This document shows, in pieces, positions 1 to 8,943 of a stretch of 64,000 bases of DNA. The notes below the pieces were generated by a model. It worked only from the letters and a program-made list of their open reading frames with translations, had not been told where the DNA came from and did not search any database. This stretch comes from Roseovarius bejariae (lineage in GTDB: Bacteria; Pseudomonadota; Alphaproteobacteria; Rhodobacterales; Rhodobacteraceae). How positions within the stretch are numbered: position 1 is the first letter of the stretch; every line of letters starts with the position of its first letter. The stretch spans positions 434,402-498,401 of the forward strand of contig NZ_SZWE01000001.1 of the NCBI RefSeq assembly GCF_009669325.1. The letters are read 5' to 3'. A program made the translations under genes and the position numbers.

Positions 1-452
1 ACAAGCGCCTGATCCCGGGCTTCGAGGCCCCCGTCCTGCGCGCCTACTCGGCACGTAACCGTTCGGGCTGCGTCCGTATTCCCTGGACCGAGTCGCCCAA
101 AGCCAAGCGCGTCGAGGCCCGCTTCCCCGATCCCTCGGCAAACCCCTACCTGTGCTTTGCCGCCCTCCTGATGGCCGGTCTTGACGGCATCAAGAACAAG
201 ATCGACCCGGGCGAGGCAATGGACAAGAACCTCTACGATCTGCCCGCCGAGGAACTGGAAGGCATCCCGACCGTCTGCGGCTCGCTCCGCGAAGCCATGG
301 AGGCACTGGCCGCCGACCACGACTTCCTGCTGGCCGGTGACGTCTTCACCAAGGACCAGATCGAAGGCTACATCGACCTCAAGATGGAAGAGATCGAAAC
401 CTACGAACACACGCCGCACCCCGTCGAGTTCGGCATGTACTACAGCTGCTAA
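1..452 (+). CDS. glnA: Glutamine synthetase type I, C-terminal part
   Basis: Only the 3' end is present; the reading frame uses codons beginning at base 3. The first readable residues ([10 protein letters not shown], then [12 protein letters not shown]) are the highly conserved GlnA active-site stretch, followed by the [18 protein letters not shown] segment. The C-terminus carries a Tyr ([14 protein letters not shown]...) near the position of the adenylylation-loop/C-terminal region of GSI. The enzyme makes glutamine from glutamate, ammonia and ATP in the cytoplasm as a dodecamer. The gene is followed by a strong intrinsic terminator, so it ends its transcription unit here. Confidence 0.95.
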   Translation, partial: KRLIPGFEAPVLRAYSARNRSGCVRIPWTESPKAKRVEARFPDPSANPYLCFAALLMAGLDGIKNKIDPGEAMDKNLYDLPAEELEGIPTVCGSLREAMEALAADHDFLLAGDVFTKDQIEGYIDLKMEEIETYEHTPHPVEFGMYYSC

Positions 453-479
453 AACAGCGTTGGACAGTGAAACCGGAAA

Positions 480-505
480 GGGCGCCCCGCGGGGCGCCCT
501 TCTTC
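480..505 (+). terminator. Intrinsic terminator after glnA
   Basis: A 9-bp perfect GC stem, GGGCGCCCC (480-488) against GGGGCGCCC (491-499), has a two-base centre and is followed by TTCTTC. It starts 28 bases after the glnA stop codon. Confidence 0.85.
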
Positions 506-652
506 GTGTGGCGCTCCGCACGTTGTCCGACATGTGGCAACAATAAAGGCAAATCCGGAAGATTGCCCAAATGTAATCATATTTGAAACAAACCATTTTC
601 CACTTCTCGTTGCATCAAGAAGGCTCCTGATACCCTGCAAACAGGCAAGAGC

Positions 653-1483
653 ATGATCAATGAACGAACATGGGTTACAGCAGGATTAGTATTTCTCGGT
701 ACGAGAGACATCGACATCGCCGATACAGCCAACAGTATTCGTGCGACCCTCGAACAGATGGGGCACACGATAACCAGTTGTCAGGTGCTGACCCAAGAAA
801 GCGCAGTCGTGGTCAGTTGCTGCCACACCCTGCGCGTCACGGTCGAACAAGACGCCTGCGTTGACGAATTCTCGCAACAGGTGCCTCGCCTGCTGTCACT
901 GGCCATCGCCGAAGATGACATGGTGCCGGTTCCCGATGGCCGGGGGCTGACGAATGACATGGTGCTGACCCACGCGCTACGGGATCTGCACCGCCATCTG
1001 TCGGCGGATTACGTGCGCTGGACCGGCCACAGCCGTCTGCTTGCATCCACCGATTTCCTCATGATGACGGCCGACCTCCCCGGCCCGATCGAGCCGCAGG
1101 GCGTGCGTGGTCCCGCGGGGACACCGTCGGATACGGCCCCCCAAGCACAGGACGCCGACTCCGACACCCCGGAGCTGGCCCACCTTCGCAGTTTCCTGCT
1201 TGCGGTCGATGCCAATCCCGAACTCACGCATACCGCCCTCAACGGCCCCGAGGTCGAGCCCCCGCTCAGCACACCACAACGCCTCGCGGCGTGGTTCATG
1301 GCCTATGCCGTGCTCTTTCTTGCAACCCCGGTCGGTATCGCGCTGCTTCTGGTGAACTTCCTCAAGGGCGAAAACCCAAGGTTGGCGACACAGGCAGCGG
1401 CCCTGACGGGAACCTTCCTGTCGTTCCAGGCCATGGGCACTACCGCGCAGGCCATGCAAACCATGCAAAGCTTTCTCTCCTGA
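653..1483 (+). CDS. Hypothetical protein with C-terminal membrane anchor
   Basis: A 276-residue protein of no family I recognise. Residues 1-140 look like a soluble alpha/beta domain. Residues 140-208 are Pro/Ala/Asp-rich and probably a linker. Residues 211-237 (LAAWFMAYAVLFLATPVG...) form a clear membrane segment, and 245-262 is a second, weaker hydrophobic stretch. It has no signal peptide, so the likely topology is a cytoplasmic N-terminal domain anchored by its tail. The ATG at 653 follows GGCAAGAGC. It stands alone between the glnA terminator and the transglycosylase gene. Confidence 0.7.
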   Translation: MINERTWVTAGLVFLGTRDIDIADTANSIRATLEQMGHTITSCQVLTQESAVVVSCCHTLRVTVEQDACVDEFSQQVPRLLSLAIAEDDMVPVPDGRGLTNDMVLTHALRDLHRHLSADYVRWTGHSRLLASTDFLMMTADLPGPIEPQGVRGPAGTPSDTAPQAQDADSDTPELAHLRSFLLAVDANPELTHTALNGPEVEPPLSTPQRLAAWFMAYAVLFLATPVGIALLLVNFLKGENPRLATQAAALTGTFLSFQAMGTTAQAMQTMQSFLS

Positions 1484-1604
1484 TCGCGGCGGCCCATCCT
1501 GCTCCGGCCGCCGTTCCGCGGCGGTCGGTATCTAGAATTGCCTTTGCGACACTGCGCCCAAGGGCTAGGATCACATGACAACTGTCAGCCCGCAGGAGTG
1601 TATG

Positions 1605-2423
1605 ATGCGTTTCAAATGGTCCGGCCCGGTTGCGGCCCTGTCTCTTTTCGCCACGGCCCTGCTCGGGGTGTCCGGTTCCGCCTCCGCCGCGCCCTGCGGC
1701 AATAACGGCGGCGGTTTCGGCCAATGGAAAGCCGCCTTCGCCGCCGAGGCACAGCGCGCCGGCGTCGGTCAGCGCGGCCTTCAGGCGCTGGCCAGCGCCC
1801 GCTATGCCACCCGCACCATCGCCGCCGACCGCAACCAGAAAAGCTTCAACTACTCCCTGCAAAAGTTCATGCAAATCCGTGGCTCGGCCACCATCGTCGC
1901 GCAAGGACGAAAACGCCTTGCCCGGGACCGCGCCTTCTATGACGCGCTGGAACAACGCTATGGCGTACCCGCGGGCGTGATCATCGCCATTCACGGCATG
2001 GAAACCGGCTTTGGCCGCTTCATGGGCGACAGCTCGGTCGTCTCGGCGATCACCACGCTGGCCTATGATTGCCGCCGCTCGGATTTCTTCATCCCGCACG
2101 CCATCGGCGCCCTGAAACTGGTGGATCGTGGCGCGATCACCGCCACCACCAAGGGCGCCAGGCACGGCGAACTGGGCCATACCCAGTTTCTTCCCGGCAA
2201 TGCCCTGAAATACGGGGTCGACATCAACGGCGACGGGCGCGTGGATTTCTACAACCAGGCCGACGCGCTGGCCTCTACCGCCAATTTCCTGCGCCAGAAG
2301 GGCTGGCGCCCCGGCGCGGGCTTCCAGGAAGGACAGCCCAATTTCCGCGTCATCAAGCAATGGAACGCCGCTGGCGTCTATCAAAAGGCCATCGCCATCA
2401 TGGCCGCCCGGATCGAAGGCTGA
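1605..2423 (+). CDS. Lytic murein transglycosylase, MltB/SLT_2 family
   Basis: Cleaves peptidoglycan glycan strands with formation of 1,6-anhydro-muramic ends, in the periplasm. A signal peptide (MRFKWSGPVA...GSASA, about residues 1-28) is followed by the transglycosylase domain. The catalytic Glu sits in the motif IHGMETGFGRFMGD (about residue 133), and GELGHTQFLPGNALKYGVD...NQADALAS is typical of the family. AGGAG at 1594-1598 favours the ATG at 1605 (spacing 6) or 1602; an upstream in-frame ATG at 1575 has no such site and would spoil the signal peptide. At 272 residues it is shorter than MltB and resembles the compact alphaproteobacterial form without a C-terminal peptidoglycan-binding domain. 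Confidence 0.88.
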   Translation: MRFKWSGPVAALSLFATALLGVSGSASAAPCGNNGGGFGQWKAAFAAEAQRAGVGQRGLQALASARYATRTIAADRNQKSFNYSLQKFMQIRGSATIVAQGRKRLARDRAFYDALEQRYGVPAGVIIAIHGMETGFGRFMGDSSVVSAITTLAYDCRRSDFFIPHAIGALKLVDRGAITATTKGARHGELGHTQFLPGNALKYGVDINGDGRVDFYNQADALASTANFLRQKGWRPGAGFQEGQPNFRVIKQWNAAGVYQKAIAIMAARIEG

Positions 2424-2611
2424 CGGCGCCTCTCCCTTGACAGGTCGGCCCCCGGCCCCTATCTGCTCACTCCGGGCGCAGGCCCCCGCCGTCCGCAGGC
2501 CCTTGGCCATGGTGAAGCCCTGCTGAAACACCTTCCTCTCTGACCCGATGGTCACGAGCGGCGGCAATGCGGACCCCGTCACACCCCATGTGACCAAGGG
2601 AAACGAGACCC

Positions 2612-3046
2612 ATGACACAAACGACCACTCCCGCCGTTTCGACGATGAAACAACAGGCACGCCGCCTGCGCGCAGCCATGCAAGAGGCCGGCACGCCGCT
2701 GTCGCATTCGGCGGCCCTTGAAACCGTGGCCCGCCAGCACGGCCACCGCGACTGGAACACCGCCAGCGCCGCGGCCCGCTGGGACAACCCGCCACGCTGG
2801 CAAATCGGACAGGCCGTGCGCGGCCGCTACCTCAACCAGCCCTTCACGGGCCGGATCAAATCGGTCAGCGAAGGGATCGGCGGCTTCTGGCGACTGACCC
2901 TGCACTTCGACACCCCCGTCGATGTGGTGACCTCGCAGCATTTTTCGAACCTGCGCAGTCAGGTCCGCTGCACCGTGAACGGCCAAGGGACCACGACCGA
3001 GAAAACCTCGGACGGCACCCCGCACCTCACGCTCTTCGCGGCCTGA
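2612..3046 (+). CDS. Glyoxalase-superfamily-type small protein
   Basis: A 144-residue cytoplasmic protein. The N-terminal part (QARRLRAAMQEAGTPLSHSA..., then HGHRDWNTASAA) matches a helical motif common in alphaproteobacterial proteins labelled glyoxalase superfamily protein. The second half (GQAVRGRYLNQPFTGRIKSV...) reads like a small beta-barrel. Metal-binding residues of a true VOC enzyme are not evident, so catalysis is not implied. No biochemical role is known to me. It converges on the gene at 3069-3833, with a shared GC-rich hairpin between them. Confidence 0.65.
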   Translation: MTQTTTPAVSTMKQQARRLRAAMQEAGTPLSHSAALETVARQHGHRDWNTASAAARWDNPPRWQIGQAVRGRYLNQPFTGRIKSVSEGIGGFWRLTLHFDTPVDVVTSQHFSNLRSQVRCTVNGQGTTTEKTSDGTPHLTLFAA

Positions 3047-3052
3047 AAATCA

Positions 3053-3081
3053 CCCGGCGCCTTGATTGTCAGGGCGCCGGG
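3053..3081. terminator. Hairpin between convergent genes
   Basis: A 9-bp perfect stem, CCCGGCGCC (3053-3061) with GGCGCCGGG (3073-3081), spans the 3' ends of two convergent genes and overlaps the end of the reverse-strand gene. There is no clear T-run on either side, so termination is likely but weakly supported. Confidence 0.5.
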
Positions 3082-3833
3082 GTTGCCTCGGGGCCATTCT
3101 CCACATCCCTGACAACGAATGTATGGATCGAGAACACGCAGGCCCGCGTCTCCGGCAAGCGCAAGACGCACTGCCGTTCTGATCGCAAGTACGGCAACCC
3201 CCGCGCTTGCGTTTCAAGCGGCTCCCGGCGCGCCCGCGGCTGGAACAAGTCCGGCTCGGCATAGCGCAGGGCGTTGAACCGCCACAAAGGCCGCCCCACC
3301 TGCACCCCGTCGAACAAGCGCTGCACCCGCTTCGCGATCCCCTCATCATACTCCGGCACCGGCACATGAATATCCGTCAGGGGCCGCCCGATCTTCTCCG
3401 ACAGCCGCCAACTGGCCGGAAAACACAAAACCGCCGCCGTCAGGTTGTGCTCATCGCCGCTCTTTTCCATCAGGCACAGATCCTCCTGCACCAGATGCCC
3501 CAGCGTGCCCATCGGGTCGTCCCGTTCCACCGGCACGACCACCCCATCGGGCCGCTCCACCTCCGAAGCGCCCAGCCGATACCCCGGTGCATGCGCCTTG
3601 AGCCACGCCAGAACGACCTCCAGCAATTCCTGCGCCGCGCCCTCGCCCTCGGGGGTCACCGCCAGAACCTCGTCGCGCCGCTCGGCCAGCAACCGCGCCC
3701 GCTCCGCCATCTGCGCGCCAAAGGCGTCATCGACCCAAATCCAATCCTCCACCTCCAAAGGCGCAATCCCCGGCAACCGCCGCGCCGTCACGTCATAGGG
3801 CACCGCCCGCTGTAAAATCTCTCGCACAGCCAA
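3069..3833 (-). CDS. Heme-dependent oxidative N-demethylase family protein (DUF3445)
   Basis: A 254-residue cytoplasmic protein matching the DUF3445/HDOD family. The diagnostic stretch HNLTAAVLCFPASWRLSEKIG followed by PLTDIHVPVPEYDEGIA, a basic WRFNALRYAEPDLF segment and the RSERQCVLRLPETRACVFSIHT region are all present. The characterised family member is a heme enzyme acting on dimethylamine; whether this copy has the same substrate cannot be told from sequence. It lies downstream of the DUF6314 gene on the same strand, separated by a two-hairpin repeat element. Confidence 0.82.
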   Translation of the reverse strand: MAVREILQRAVPYDVTARRLPGIAPLEVEDWIWVDDAFGAQMAERARLLAERRDEVLAVTPEGEGAAQELLEVVLAWLKAHAPGYRLGASEVERPDGVVVPVERDDPMGTLGHLVQEDLCLMEKSGDEHNLTAAVLCFPASWRLSEKIGRPLTDIHVPVPEYDEGIAKRVQRLFDGVQVGRPLWRFNALRYAEPDLFQPRARREPLETQARGLPYLRSERQCVLRLPETRACVFSIHTFVVRDVENGPEATPAP

Positions 3834-3847
3834 TCCTTCTTCTTTTC

Positions 3848-3906
3848 ACAAATATCCTGGGGGAGGCGTTGAAAATCCCATTTTCAACGTCGGGGGCAAA
3901 GCCCCC
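3848..3906 (-). repeat. Two-hairpin 3'-UTR element, copy 1
   Basis: Begins with ACAAATATCCTG on the plus strand, followed by a perfect hairpin CGTTGAAAAT (3867-3876) / ATTTTCAACG (3880-3889) and a second hairpin GGGGGC (3892-3897) / GCCCCC (3901-3906). It starts five bases after the stop of the DUF6314 gene in transcript direction. A copy with the same plan but different stem bases occurs at 51738-51796. It probably acts as a terminator or RNA stabiliser. Confidence 0.65.
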
Positions 3907-3911
3907 AATCC

Positions 3912-4307
3912 TCACCGCCGATATTCACTCTCCATCCGGTAATCCTTGCGCGGCCCCCGCACATCCCATGTCACCCGCCACACCGGCCACTCCTCGAACT
4001 CATAGCGCCCGTCATACTGATCCGGGTCACACCAATGCCCGGTTTCTCCCCCCTCCGCCGGGACCCGGTGAAAAAACCGCCCATCGTCGAACCAGACCGA
4101 CAGGTCCGGCCCCCACAAATAGGCCCGCCGCGCCTCCATCTCCGGCTGGCCCGGCACCCGCAACGTCCCGATCTCCTCATAGGCCAACCCCTCGGGCACC
4201 GCCCGGAACACGGCCACGCCCTGCAATCGCGCCTCCACGCCATCGGCCTGCACGATCCGGCGCTCCAGCCGCCATTCTCCCTCGAAATCCGCCAATTGCA
4301 TGGTCAT
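3912..4307 (-). CDS. DUF6314 family protein
   Basis: A 131-residue cytoplasmic protein. FEGEWRLERRI near the N-terminus, AYLWGPDLSVWFDDGRFFHRV in the middle and the C-terminal EEWPVWRVTWDVRGPRKDYRMES block match DUF6314, a small lipocalin-like alphaproteobacterial family of unknown function. The ATG at 4307 is used here; 4301 is possible. It is divergent from purB, with 91 bases between the start codons. Confidence 0.8.
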   Translation of the reverse strand: MTMQLADFEGEWRLERRIVQADGVEARLQGVAVFRAVPEGLAYEEIGTLRVPGQPEMEARRAYLWGPDLSVWFDDGRFFHRVPAEGGETGHWCDPDQYDGRYEFEEWPVWRVTWDVRGPRKDYRMESEYRR

Positions 4308-4398
4308 TGCGTCTCACTCCCCGGCCCCGGCCTTGCCGCTACGCGGCCCAGCGTCTAAACCCCCGGCAACCGTTACAGGACAGACAAAGGCTCGTCAC

Positions 4399-5706
4399 AT
4401 GATTCCCCGCTATTCCCGCCCCGACATGGTTGCCATCTGGTCACCCGAAAGCAAATTCCGCATCTGGTACGAGATCGAGGCCCACGCCTGCGACGCCATG
4501 GCCGATCTGGGCGTGATCCCCAAAGAGAACGCCGAGGCTGTCTGGAAAGCCAATGACGTGGAATTCGACGTCGCCCGCATCGACGAGATCGAGGCCGTCA
4601 CCAAGCATGACGTCATCGCCTTCCTCACCCACCTCGCCGAACACGTGGGCAGCGAAGAGGCCCGTTTCGTCCATCAGGGCATGACCTCTTCGGACGTTCT
4701 GGATACCTGCCTCAACGTGCAGCTGGTGCGCGCCGCCGACATCCTGATCGCCGACATCGAGGGCCTGCTCGCCGCGCTCAAGCGCCGCGCGCTCGAACAC
4801 AAGATGACCCTGCGCGTCGGACGCAGCCACGGCATCCACGCCGAGCCCACCACCATGGGCCTGACCTTCGCGCGCTTTTATGCCGAGATGGACCGCAACC
4901 TCGCCCGCATGAAAACCGCGCGCGAGGAAATCGCCACCGGCGCCATCTCCGGTGCCGTGGGCACCTTCGCCAATATCGACCCCCGCGTCGAAGAACACGT
5001 CTGCAAAAAGCTGGGCCTTCAGCCCGAGCCGATCAGCACACAAGTCATCCCGCGCGACCGCCATGCCGCCTTCTTCGCGGCCATGGGCGTTGTCGCCTCC
5101 TCGATCGAAAACATCGCCATCGAGGTGCGCCACATGCAGCGCACCGAGGTTCTGGAGGGCGCCGAGTTCTTCTCGATGGGGCAAAAGGGCTCCTCGGCCA
5201 TGCCGCACAAGAAAAACCCGGTCCTGACCGAAAACCTCACCGGCCTTGCCCGCCTCGTGCGCTCTGCCGTGGTGCCAGCGATGGAGGATGTGGCCCTCTG
5301 GCACGAGCGGGACATCTCGCATTCCTCGGTCGAACGGATGATCGGCCCGGATGCCACCGTCACGCTTGATTTCGCGCTGGCCCGCCTGACCGGCGTGATC
5401 GACAAGATGCTGATCTTCCCCGAAAACATGCTGGAAAACATGAACAAGTTCCCCGGCCTCGTCATGTCGCAACGCGTGCTTCTGGCCCTGACCCAGGCGG
5501 GCGTCAGCCGCGAAGACGCCTACGCCATGGTGCAGCGCAACGCGCTCAAGGTCTGGGAAGAGCGGACCGACTTCAAAGAGGAACTTCTGGCCGACGCCGA
5601 TGTCGTGGCCGCCTTGGGCAAAGAGCAGATCGAAGAGAAATTCGACATGGGCTATCACACCAAGCACGTCGACACGATCTTCCAACGGGTCTTCGGCGAA
5701 AGCTGA
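4399..5706 (+). CDS. purB: Adenylosuccinate lyase
   Basis: Catalyses two beta-eliminations in purine synthesis: SAICAR to AICAR plus fumarate, and adenylosuccinate to AMP plus fumarate. The 435-residue length is usual for the family. The fumarase/aspartase superfamily signature GSSAMPHKKNPVLTEN lies near residues 262-278, the catalytic His region is at HGIHAEPTTMG, and HQGMTSSDVLDT is present. I start at MIPRYSRPDM; the in-frame ATG at 4300 lies in the promoter region and would add 33 atypical residues. It is followed by a strong bidirectional-type terminator. Confidence 0.96.
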   Translation: MIPRYSRPDMVAIWSPESKFRIWYEIEAHACDAMADLGVIPKENAEAVWKANDVEFDVARIDEIEAVTKHDVIAFLTHLAEHVGSEEARFVHQGMTSSDVLDTCLNVQLVRAADILIADIEGLLAALKRRALEHKMTLRVGRSHGIHAEPTTMGLTFARFYAEMDRNLARMKTAREEIATGAISGAVGTFANIDPRVEEHVCKKLGLQPEPISTQVIPRDRHAAFFAAMGVVASSIENIAIEVRHMQRTEVLEGAEFFSMGQKGSSAMPHKKNPVLTENLTGLARLVRSAVVPAMEDVALWHERDISHSSVERMIGPDATVTLDFALARLTGVIDKMLIFPENMLENMNKFPGLVMSQRVLLALTQAGVSREDAYAMVQRNALKVWEERTDFKEELLADADVVAALGKEQIEEKFDMGYHTKHVDTIFQRVFGES

Positions 5707-5721
5707 ACATGCGATCAAACG

Positions 5722-5752
5722 AAAAGGCTGGGCATTTGACCCGGCCTTTTTT
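5722..5752 (+). terminator. Intrinsic terminator after purB
   Basis: An 11-bp stem, AAAAGGCTGGG (5722-5732) with CCCGGCCTTTT (5740-5750), has one G-T wobble, a 7-base loop and a T-run to 5752. Because the stem begins with four A residues it can also serve the convergent gene that ends at 5761. Confidence 0.88.
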
Positions 5753-5760
5753 ATCTCGTC

Positions 5761-6870
5761 TTAAATCTTCGCACCGCACTCGCGGAAGAATGCCAGCATC
5801 TCGTCGCTCAAAAGCCCCTTGCCCGTGGCCATCTGCATGATTTCAAAGGCGCAGCCCGTATTAACTTCAACCACAACAGGGCCATCCTCGGTCAGAGCAA
5901 TATCTGTAGACCCGTATCGGTTCGCCGCATGCAGATGCGCAACCTTTTCATTGAGCTCACGCAATTCCGACCACATTGGCAGTTGCTCACCAATCAGTTT
6001 TCGCGCCGCCCCAGGAAGGCTGTCGTAGGCGACACGGGCACCATCTTTTGAATCGACAATGGTCAAAACCGTTCCCGTTTCGGGATCCAATTGGCACAAT
6101 AGATTGCCCGGACGCCAGAAATTGTCGGCTACATTGCTTTGCATTGGCAATTTCAGCGCCGCAAACGGAACATTCAGCCCATCCTTGCCAATCAAGTTGA
6201 GCGAACGCACGGTTCCAATTGAATCCGTGAGACCCTCGAAAAAACGATGCGGCTTCAGGCATTCCTGAATCAGGTAACTCCGATCACCAAACATCTTGTC
6301 AGCCAGATCCGCGAACGTAACCGGCTCCTGCCCTTCAATCAGCACATGGGTATCAGTGCAGCCATTGATCCGGAATGCACCGGCGCTCCACATGCCGACA
6401 ACCGGCTTGGCGAACAGCGGAAAAGCAACTCTGCCAGTCAAGAAAGACTTCAGGTCCGCCGCTGTTTCCAGCTTTGGCGCATCGGGAAAACTGCGCGGCC
6501 CACGGTCAAAAACGGCGGCGGTGGCCGGAACCGGCAATCCATGCTGACGCAAAAAACTTGTGGACAACCATTTGTCTTCCGTCACCGCCCACCAAGATGT
6601 GTCATTGCAGGCATTGGAGATCGGCCAGTGGATATGTGCTGAGATAAACCGGCTGCGCTCATCTTCGCTCCAGCGGCTTTTGTCATAAAGCTCGTAAAGC
6701 ATGTATTCGTAAAACCGCAGCTTGCCCCGCCCGCGCTTAAATTTGCGATAGTCCAACATGATCGAGATCGGATTCCTATTGCTTGCACGCGCTGCCTTCA
6801 CAAGCGCTGGTGCCAGCTCAACCTCCTGCTTGGTTTTGATCAAACCAATGTCTTTTGCCTGCGCAGTCAT
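5761..6870 (-). CDS. ATP-grasp protein, sugar-transfer-associated type
   Basis: A 369-residue protein resembling the sugar-transfer associated ATP-grasp family. FPLFAKPVVGMWSAGAFRI is the nucleotide-binding lysine/glycine region (about residues 150-170). YLIQECLKPH, SIGTVRSLNLIGKDG and the C-terminal metal-binding stretch STDIALTEDGPVVVEVNTGCAFE complete the fold. Such enzymes ligate a carboxylate to an amine or similar nucleophile using ATP; the substrate is unknown. The gene and its upstream region are visibly richer in A+T than the neighbours, and it has no co-directional partner, so acquisition by transfer is possible. Confidence 0.82.
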   Translation of the reverse strand: MTAQAKDIGLIKTKQEVELAPALVKAARASNRNPISIMLDYRKFKRGRGKLRFYEYMLYELYDKSRWSEDERSRFISAHIHWPISNACNDTSWWAVTEDKWLSTSFLRQHGLPVPATAAVFDRGPRSFPDAPKLETAADLKSFLTGRVAFPLFAKPVVGMWSAGAFRINGCTDTHVLIEGQEPVTFADLADKMFGDRSYLIQECLKPHRFFEGLTDSIGTVRSLNLIGKDGLNVPFAALKLPMQSNVADNFWRPGNLLCQLDPETGTVLTIVDSKDGARVAYDSLPGAARKLIGEQLPMWSELRELNEKVAHLHAANRYGSTDIALTEDGPVVVEVNTGCAFEIMQMATGKGLLSDEMLAFFRECGAKI

Positions 6871-7035
6871 TTGTTGCCTCGTATCGCTATTTTTTTGTCG
6901 CTCTCTTTTGCCCTACACGCATACTTGTAATAAAATTGGGAAAGAGTTGGGTTGAATTGTGACAAAGGCTGCTCGTGATGTCCGCGGCGCACGCAATTCA
7001 GGTACCCACTTGCCGCTGCAAACAGGACCTACCGA

Positions 7036-7079
7036 TTTCGTACGAAACTCGCGTACAAAACGTACGACTCGTACGTTTT
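7036..7079 (-). repeat. TCGTACGA palindrome cluster, locus 1 (terminator-like)
   Basis: Contains TTTCGTACGAAA (7036-7047) and a longer palindrome, ACGTACGA-C-TCGTACGT with flanking A4 and T4 (7057-7079). On the minus strand the long palindrome overlaps the stop codon of the Trm112-like gene and ends in a T-run, so it should end that transcript. Nearly the same composite sequence recurs at 40717-40756. Confidence 0.75.
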
Positions 7080-7276
7080 TATCCCTCGTCCAACCGCCGC
7101 GCTTCGTCCACCAACATCACCGGAATCCCGTCGCGGATCGGAAAGGCCAAGCCTGCCTTGCGGCTCACCAGTTCCTGTTGCTCTGCGTCGTATTCCAATG
7201 TGGTTTGCGTCAGCGGGCAGATCAAAGCCTCCAGCATCCGACGATCAAACGGGACTGTTTTCGGGCGTTCGGTCAT
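7079..7276 (-). CDS. Trm112 family protein (UPF0434)
   Basis: A 65-residue protein with [16 protein letters not shown] and [19 protein letters not shown], the hallmark of bacterial Trm112-like proteins (UPF0434/YcaR). Only one Cys of the usual zinc-binding set is retained. Eukaryotic Trm112 activates methyltransferases; the bacterial role is largely unknown. Its ATG overlaps the stop of the LON-domain gene (ATGA at 7273-7276), so the two are translationally coupled. Confidence 0.88.
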   Translation of the reverse strand: MTERPKTVPFDRRMLEALICPLTQTTLEYDAEQQELVSRKAGLAFPIRDGIPVMLVDEARRLDEG

Positions 7277-7923
7277 TGCATGACCTCCTCGTCACTGCCG
7301 CCCCGTAGGGCAAATTCTATAAGCGTTACAAGGGTTTCGCGCCGTGTGCTCAGCGATGGCGCCTCCAGAAGCGCCTGCTTGTCCTCCGGCTCGAATCCCA
7401 AAAGCATCGACAACGAATTGATCAACAGCTCGTCATCCGCGCCCTCAAGGCTCTCCCAATCGGTCTGTAACTCGCGCGCCGCGAAGTATCGCTCCAACAG
7501 CTTGAAGAATCGATCGCGGTCAAAGCCGGGGTCTTCATCCACGGGGCCAAGATCACGCTCGAATCCCTCCCACGAGACTCTGACCCGCCGATAGGGCGTA
7601 AACCCTTCTGTTTCTTCAATAATTCTGTATCTCGATAGACCGGTCAAGGTGATCATATACCGCCCGTCCTCGGTTTCCGAGAACTGCGTGACACGCCCCA
7701 CACAGCCAATTGAATGCAGGCCTGTCCCCCCCGTCCGACCATCCGGGGCGGCATTGGGTTGCACCATCCCGATCAACCGCTCCGGGGTTTTCAACGCATC
7801 TTCCAGCATCGTTAGGTATCGCGGCTCGAACAGATGCAGAGGCAACCGCGATCGCGGCAGCAACAATGCACCGGGCAAGGGAAACACCGGGATGACGTCG
7901 GGCAGATCGGCCTGATTGAACAT
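7273..7923 (-). CDS. LON peptidase substrate-binding domain protein
   Basis: A 216-residue stand-alone Lon N-domain. [28 protein letters not shown] at the N-terminus is diagnostic, followed by [30 protein letters not shown]. No AAA+ or protease domain follows, so it is not a Lon protease; family members are assumed to bind misfolded or substrate proteins. It lies between the thioredoxin-TPR gene and the Trm112-like gene, all on the reverse strand, an order common in Rhodobacterales. Confidence 0.9.
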   Translation of the reverse strand: MFNQADLPDVIPVFPLPGALLLPRSRLPLHLFEPRYLTMLEDALKTPERLIGMVQPNAAPDGRTGGTGLHSIGCVGRVTQFSETEDGRYMITLTGLSRYRIIEETEGFTPYRRVRVSWEGFERDLGPVDEDPGFDRDRFFKLLERYFAARELQTDWESLEGADDELLINSLSMLLGFEPEDKQALLEAPSLSTRRETLVTLIEFALRGGSDEEVMQ

Positions 7924-7949
7924 ATGTGGAACCTAGCCCGTCACAGCGG

Positions 7950-8861
7950 TCAGGCAAATATCATCGAGCTGAGTTTCCGCCGCCCGTTCAAGACAATCGG
8001 ATCATTGGGCTTCAAGGCCTCGAAAATGGTGAAAAGCTGTTGTTTTGCAGCGGCTTCGTTCCATTCCCGATCCCGGCGGAACAGTTCCAGCAACTCATCC
8101 ACCGCCTCTTGGGTCTGGCCCCCGGCATAAAGCGCCTGCGCCAGATCGAAGCGCGCCTGATGATTGTCCGGATCGGCCTCGACCGAAGCCTTCAACTCGG
8201 CCACCGGCCCCGCATCCGCCGCTTGCCGCGCCAGTTCCAACTGCGCATGGGCAGCCTCCAACTCGGGCGCGTCGGAAATCTCCGCAGGTGCGCCGTTCAA
8301 AATGGCCTCGGCCTGATCCAGATCGTCCATGGCGATATGGGCACGCACCAAACCGCCGTATGCCCCTGCATTCGCTTCATCTTCTTGCAGGACCGCGGCA
8401 AAGGTCTGGGCCGCGTCAGTGGCCGCGCCCTGCTCCAGCATCTCTTCTGCGGCGGCCAAAGCATCGTCCAGCCCACCGCTGGAATCCCCGCCCGCAGCCT
8501 GCACGACGCGCTCTACGAAAGCGTCGATTTCCGAAGGCGGAACAGCCCCCTGGAAACCGTCCACCGGCTGCCCCTGCCAAAAGGCATAAACCGTCGGGAT
8601 CGACTGCACCCGCAACTGCCCGGCGATCATCTGGTTCTCATCGACATTGACCTTGGCCATCTTCACCGCGCCCTTGGCCTTGGTCACCGCCGCCTCAAGC
8701 GCCGGCCCGAGCGTCTTGCACGGCCCGCACCACGGCGCCCAGAAGTCCACGATCACCGGCACTTGCTGGCTGGCCTCGACGACCTCGGCCATGAAATCGG
8801 CCTCCGAGACGTCCTTGATCAGGTCGGTTGCGGGGGGGGTCGTGCCGCCGAGTTCAAGCAT
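7950..8861 (-). CDS. Thioredoxin-TPR co-chaperone, CnoX/YbbN type
   Basis: A 303-residue cytoplasmic protein. Residues about 20-125 form a thioredoxin domain with an intact WCGPC active site (DFWAPWCGPCKTLGP). Residues about 150-300 are TPR-like helices (YGGLVRAHIAMDDLDQAEAIL, then HQARFDLAQALYAGGQTQEAV). E. coli YbbN/CnoX binds chaperone clients and protects them from oxidation; unlike E. coli YbbN, whose motif is SQHC, this copy keeps both Cys, as in the redox-active alphaproteobacterial form. It is probably first gene of the reverse-strand set down to 7079. Confidence 0.9.
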   Translation of the reverse strand: MLELGGTTPPATDLIKDVSEADFMAEVVEASQQVPVIVDFWAPWCGPCKTLGPALEAAVTKAKGAVKMAKVNVDENQMIAGQLRVQSIPTVYAFWQGQPVDGFQGAVPPSEIDAFVERVVQAAGGDSSGGLDDALAAAEEMLEQGAATDAAQTFAAVLQEDEANAGAYGGLVRAHIAMDDLDQAEAILNGAPAEISDAPELEAAHAQLELARQAADAGPVAELKASVEADPDNHQARFDLAQALYAGGQTQEAVDELLELFRRDREWNEAAAKQQLFTIFEALKPNDPIVLNGRRKLSSMIFA

Positions 8862-8943
8862 GCTACGCTCTCCGGGGTTATGAATGAGTGTTAGCGTTTA
8901 AATGGCGCAGGCGGCCCCATGATGCAAGGGGGCGCCCGCAAGC

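Noticed and set aside
4441-5718. Long reverse open frame of 425 codons across purB
   Set aside because: Shadow of the PurB coding frame; composition and lack of start signal fit an antisense artefact.
6247-6642. Forward open frame of 131 codons inside the ATP-grasp gene
   Set aside because: Antisense to a well-conserved ATP-grasp frame; no binding site.
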